From positions 1-8,269 of the forward strand of contig CAJXLR010000061.1 in the NCBI GenBank assembly GCA_913056425.1: a stretch of 8,269 nucleotides of DNA. The letters run 5' to 3'. This DNA is from an uncultured Bacteroidota bacterium (GTDB lineage Bacteria > Bacteroidota > Bacteroidia > NS11-12g > UBA9320). The notes beneath the pieces are model-generated. The model was not told the DNA's origin. It made no database searches and was given only the letters and a program-made list of their open reading frames with translations. The translations under genes and the position numbers were made by a program. Positions 7,513 through 8,269 of this stretch are shown in pieces (the stretch's first letter is position 1; every line of letters starts with the position of its first letter).

Positions 7513-7541
7513 CTGCTTGCGATCGTGCGGCATCTTGTAAA

Positions 7542-8269
7542 TCAATTATGTGATAAGATGGTCTGGAAATTATCCAGCGTAACCTTTTGTCCAGACGATA
7601 TTGAATCCACTAATTTCACAAATTCAGCACCTGCAGGGGAATAAATAATTTGTTCAACTTTGGAAATCAAGTCTCCGTTGAATCGTGGAAGACTTCGGGA
7701 ACAAATACCTTTGCCAAAGTGAAATTTGAATCTTTTGCGCAAGAGTCTTTTGCGAGCTAAGCTAGGTAACTTCAATGAAGGATGTGGAAGAGTTTGATGA
7801 AATTGAATAGCAGTCAATAATCTCTGAAAAAGAAATCCTTTTGATTCTATAATTTGAGTAAAGTAGAATTTGAAAGCTGTGAAAAGACAATCAATTTGTT
7901 GTGATCTGAAATTCAAATCAGACAAAATGTTCAATACTTTAGATTGTACGAGAGAATCGAAAACAATAACATGAAAGGAACAACTAGTTAGTTTAGAAAT
8001 TGCATGTGTGATCCAACGACGTACTGTTCGAATTCGTTCAATTCTTTCCGTGGTGGGTTCGATTCGAAAATGAGGAACAAGCTAAATTCTCTAAAAGATT
8101 GGAAAAAAGGAGGGAATAAATCAGGTGTTCCGCAAGCCATACCTTCTAATACGTCTTTGCACCCAGCCCAATTTGCTGTATCCTGCCTGCTATTGCAGGT
8201 AACAATATCACATGCAGAAACTGCAAATGGCATATCTGAGTATTTTATCAGACCAATGCTAAGATCGGA
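7542..8269 (-). pseudogene. Unrecognised protein, partial at the window edge and probably frameshifted
   Basis: I do not recognise this gene. One frame is open from the window end to a TAA at 7990-7988 and contains CNSRQDTANWAGCKDVLEG and FPPFFQSFREFS. A second frame opens after a TAG at 8084-8082, runs to a TGA at 7544-7542, and holds about 179 codons without any ATG. It reads PHFRIEPTTERIERI, then RRWITHAI, an aromatic-rich FTAFKFYFTQII, a very basic ARKRLLRKRFKFHFGKG and SPAGAEFVKLVDS. A reading frame of this length with no methionine codon is most simply the continuation of the upstream frame after loss of one base between 7991 and 8081. The stop lies only 8 bases before the polymerase ATG, so the two genes are packed as in viral or Polinton-like DNA. 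An intron is a weaker alternative, because the frames overlap. Confidence 0.5.

Larger units (their letters stand above)
5680..7533 (-). pseudogene. Maverick/Polinton-like protein-primed family B DNA polymerase, N-terminal part, frameshifted and truncated
   Basis: Three open segments (7533 to about 6478, about 6476-6118, about 6117-5680) form one protein. The ATG at 7533 gives MPHDRKQ; four more codons with a TTG lie upstream before a stop. Order of parts: three C2H2 fingers (residues about 8-83); a conserved region with LNFSFGFVLQNI and RPDTKWRFYCVTNVTFFVY; DNLCLFRAIAFDLHG (about 276-290); then YNNHVCWVSNINILLKNFRC with a further Cys2-His-Cys finger; LRETIFEKLEDINI; the Exo I motif FDFEAL (6174-6185); WIARHVPISVAISSNL; an acidic insert; and Exo II, N-SSK-YD (5683-5700). 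This order matches, from memory, the long polymerases of Polinton-like elements common in cnidarian and other invertebrate genomes. Exo III and the whole polymerase palm are missing because bacterial sequence follows. The two frameshifts compensate each other (frame 0 to 2 to 0). Either a decayed element or sequencing errors would explain them. Confidence 0.85.
5680..8269 (-). mobile_element. Fragment of a eukaryotic Maverick/Polinton-like DNA transposon or related virus
   Basis: The call rests on the polymerase type, the tight gene spacing upstream of it and a base composition visibly more AT-rich than the susCD side. No terminal inverted repeat, retrovirus-like integrase, packaging ATPase, adenovirus-type protease or capsid gene is present, so element class and boundaries are unproven. 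The frameshifts suggest an inactive copy, unless they are sequencing errors. Confidence 0.55.

Noticed and set aside
5680..8269. Terminal inverted repeats or target-site duplications of a Polinton-like element
   Set aside because: I found none by eye at either end of the eukaryotic segment; both ends are cut by the junction and by the window edge.

Overview
The window looks like two unrelated genomes joined end to end. Positions 1 to about 5,680 are bacterial and come from the phylum Bacteroidota. The evidence is a SusC/SusD outer-membrane nutrient-uptake pair, the start of a second SusC gene, a Bacteroides-type promoter candidate and the C-terminal half of an O-antigen-ligase-like membrane protein. 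Positions about 5,680 to 8,269 look eukaryotic. They carry the N-terminal part of a protein-primed family B DNA polymerase of the kind found in Maverick/Polinton-like elements of invertebrate genomes, plus an unrecognised, probably frameshifted gene upstream of it. All convincing genes lie on the minus strand, so transcription runs from high to low coordinates.

Bacterial part, in transcription order: the C-terminal part of the O-antigen ligase (stop at 5149), an intergenic region with a well-spaced TTTG-N20-TAnnTTTG-like promoter, susC (4921-1919), susD (1905-562, only 13 bases after susC), a strong intrinsic terminator (534-502), then the first 127 codons of a second susC (382-1), which runs off the window. 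The SusC/SusD pair should form one outer-membrane complex: the SusD lipoprotein caps the SusC TonB-dependent channel and captures an oligomeric substrate. No glycan hydrolase or regulator is present, so the substrate cannot be told. Both susC genes share a perfect 40-bp leader that spans the start codon.

Eukaryotic part, in transcription order: an open frame from the window edge that appears to continue after a one-base slip into a second frame ending at 7542. After an 8-base gap comes the polymerase gene. It starts with three C2H2 zinc fingers, followed by a conserved N-terminal region, a further Cys/His finger, the Exo I motif (DFE) and the Exo II motif (N-x3-YD). It is interrupted by two frameshifts of opposite sign, near 6,477 and 6,117, and ends abruptly just after Exo II, where the bacterial sequence begins.

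The junction leaves an open frame of about 311 codons that fuses half a polymerase exonuclease domain to half an O-antigen ligase. I read this as an assembly or library chimera, not a natural fusion gene, although a real insertion cannot be excluded from sequence alone. I saw no tRNA, rRNA, CRISPR array or complete insertion sequence.
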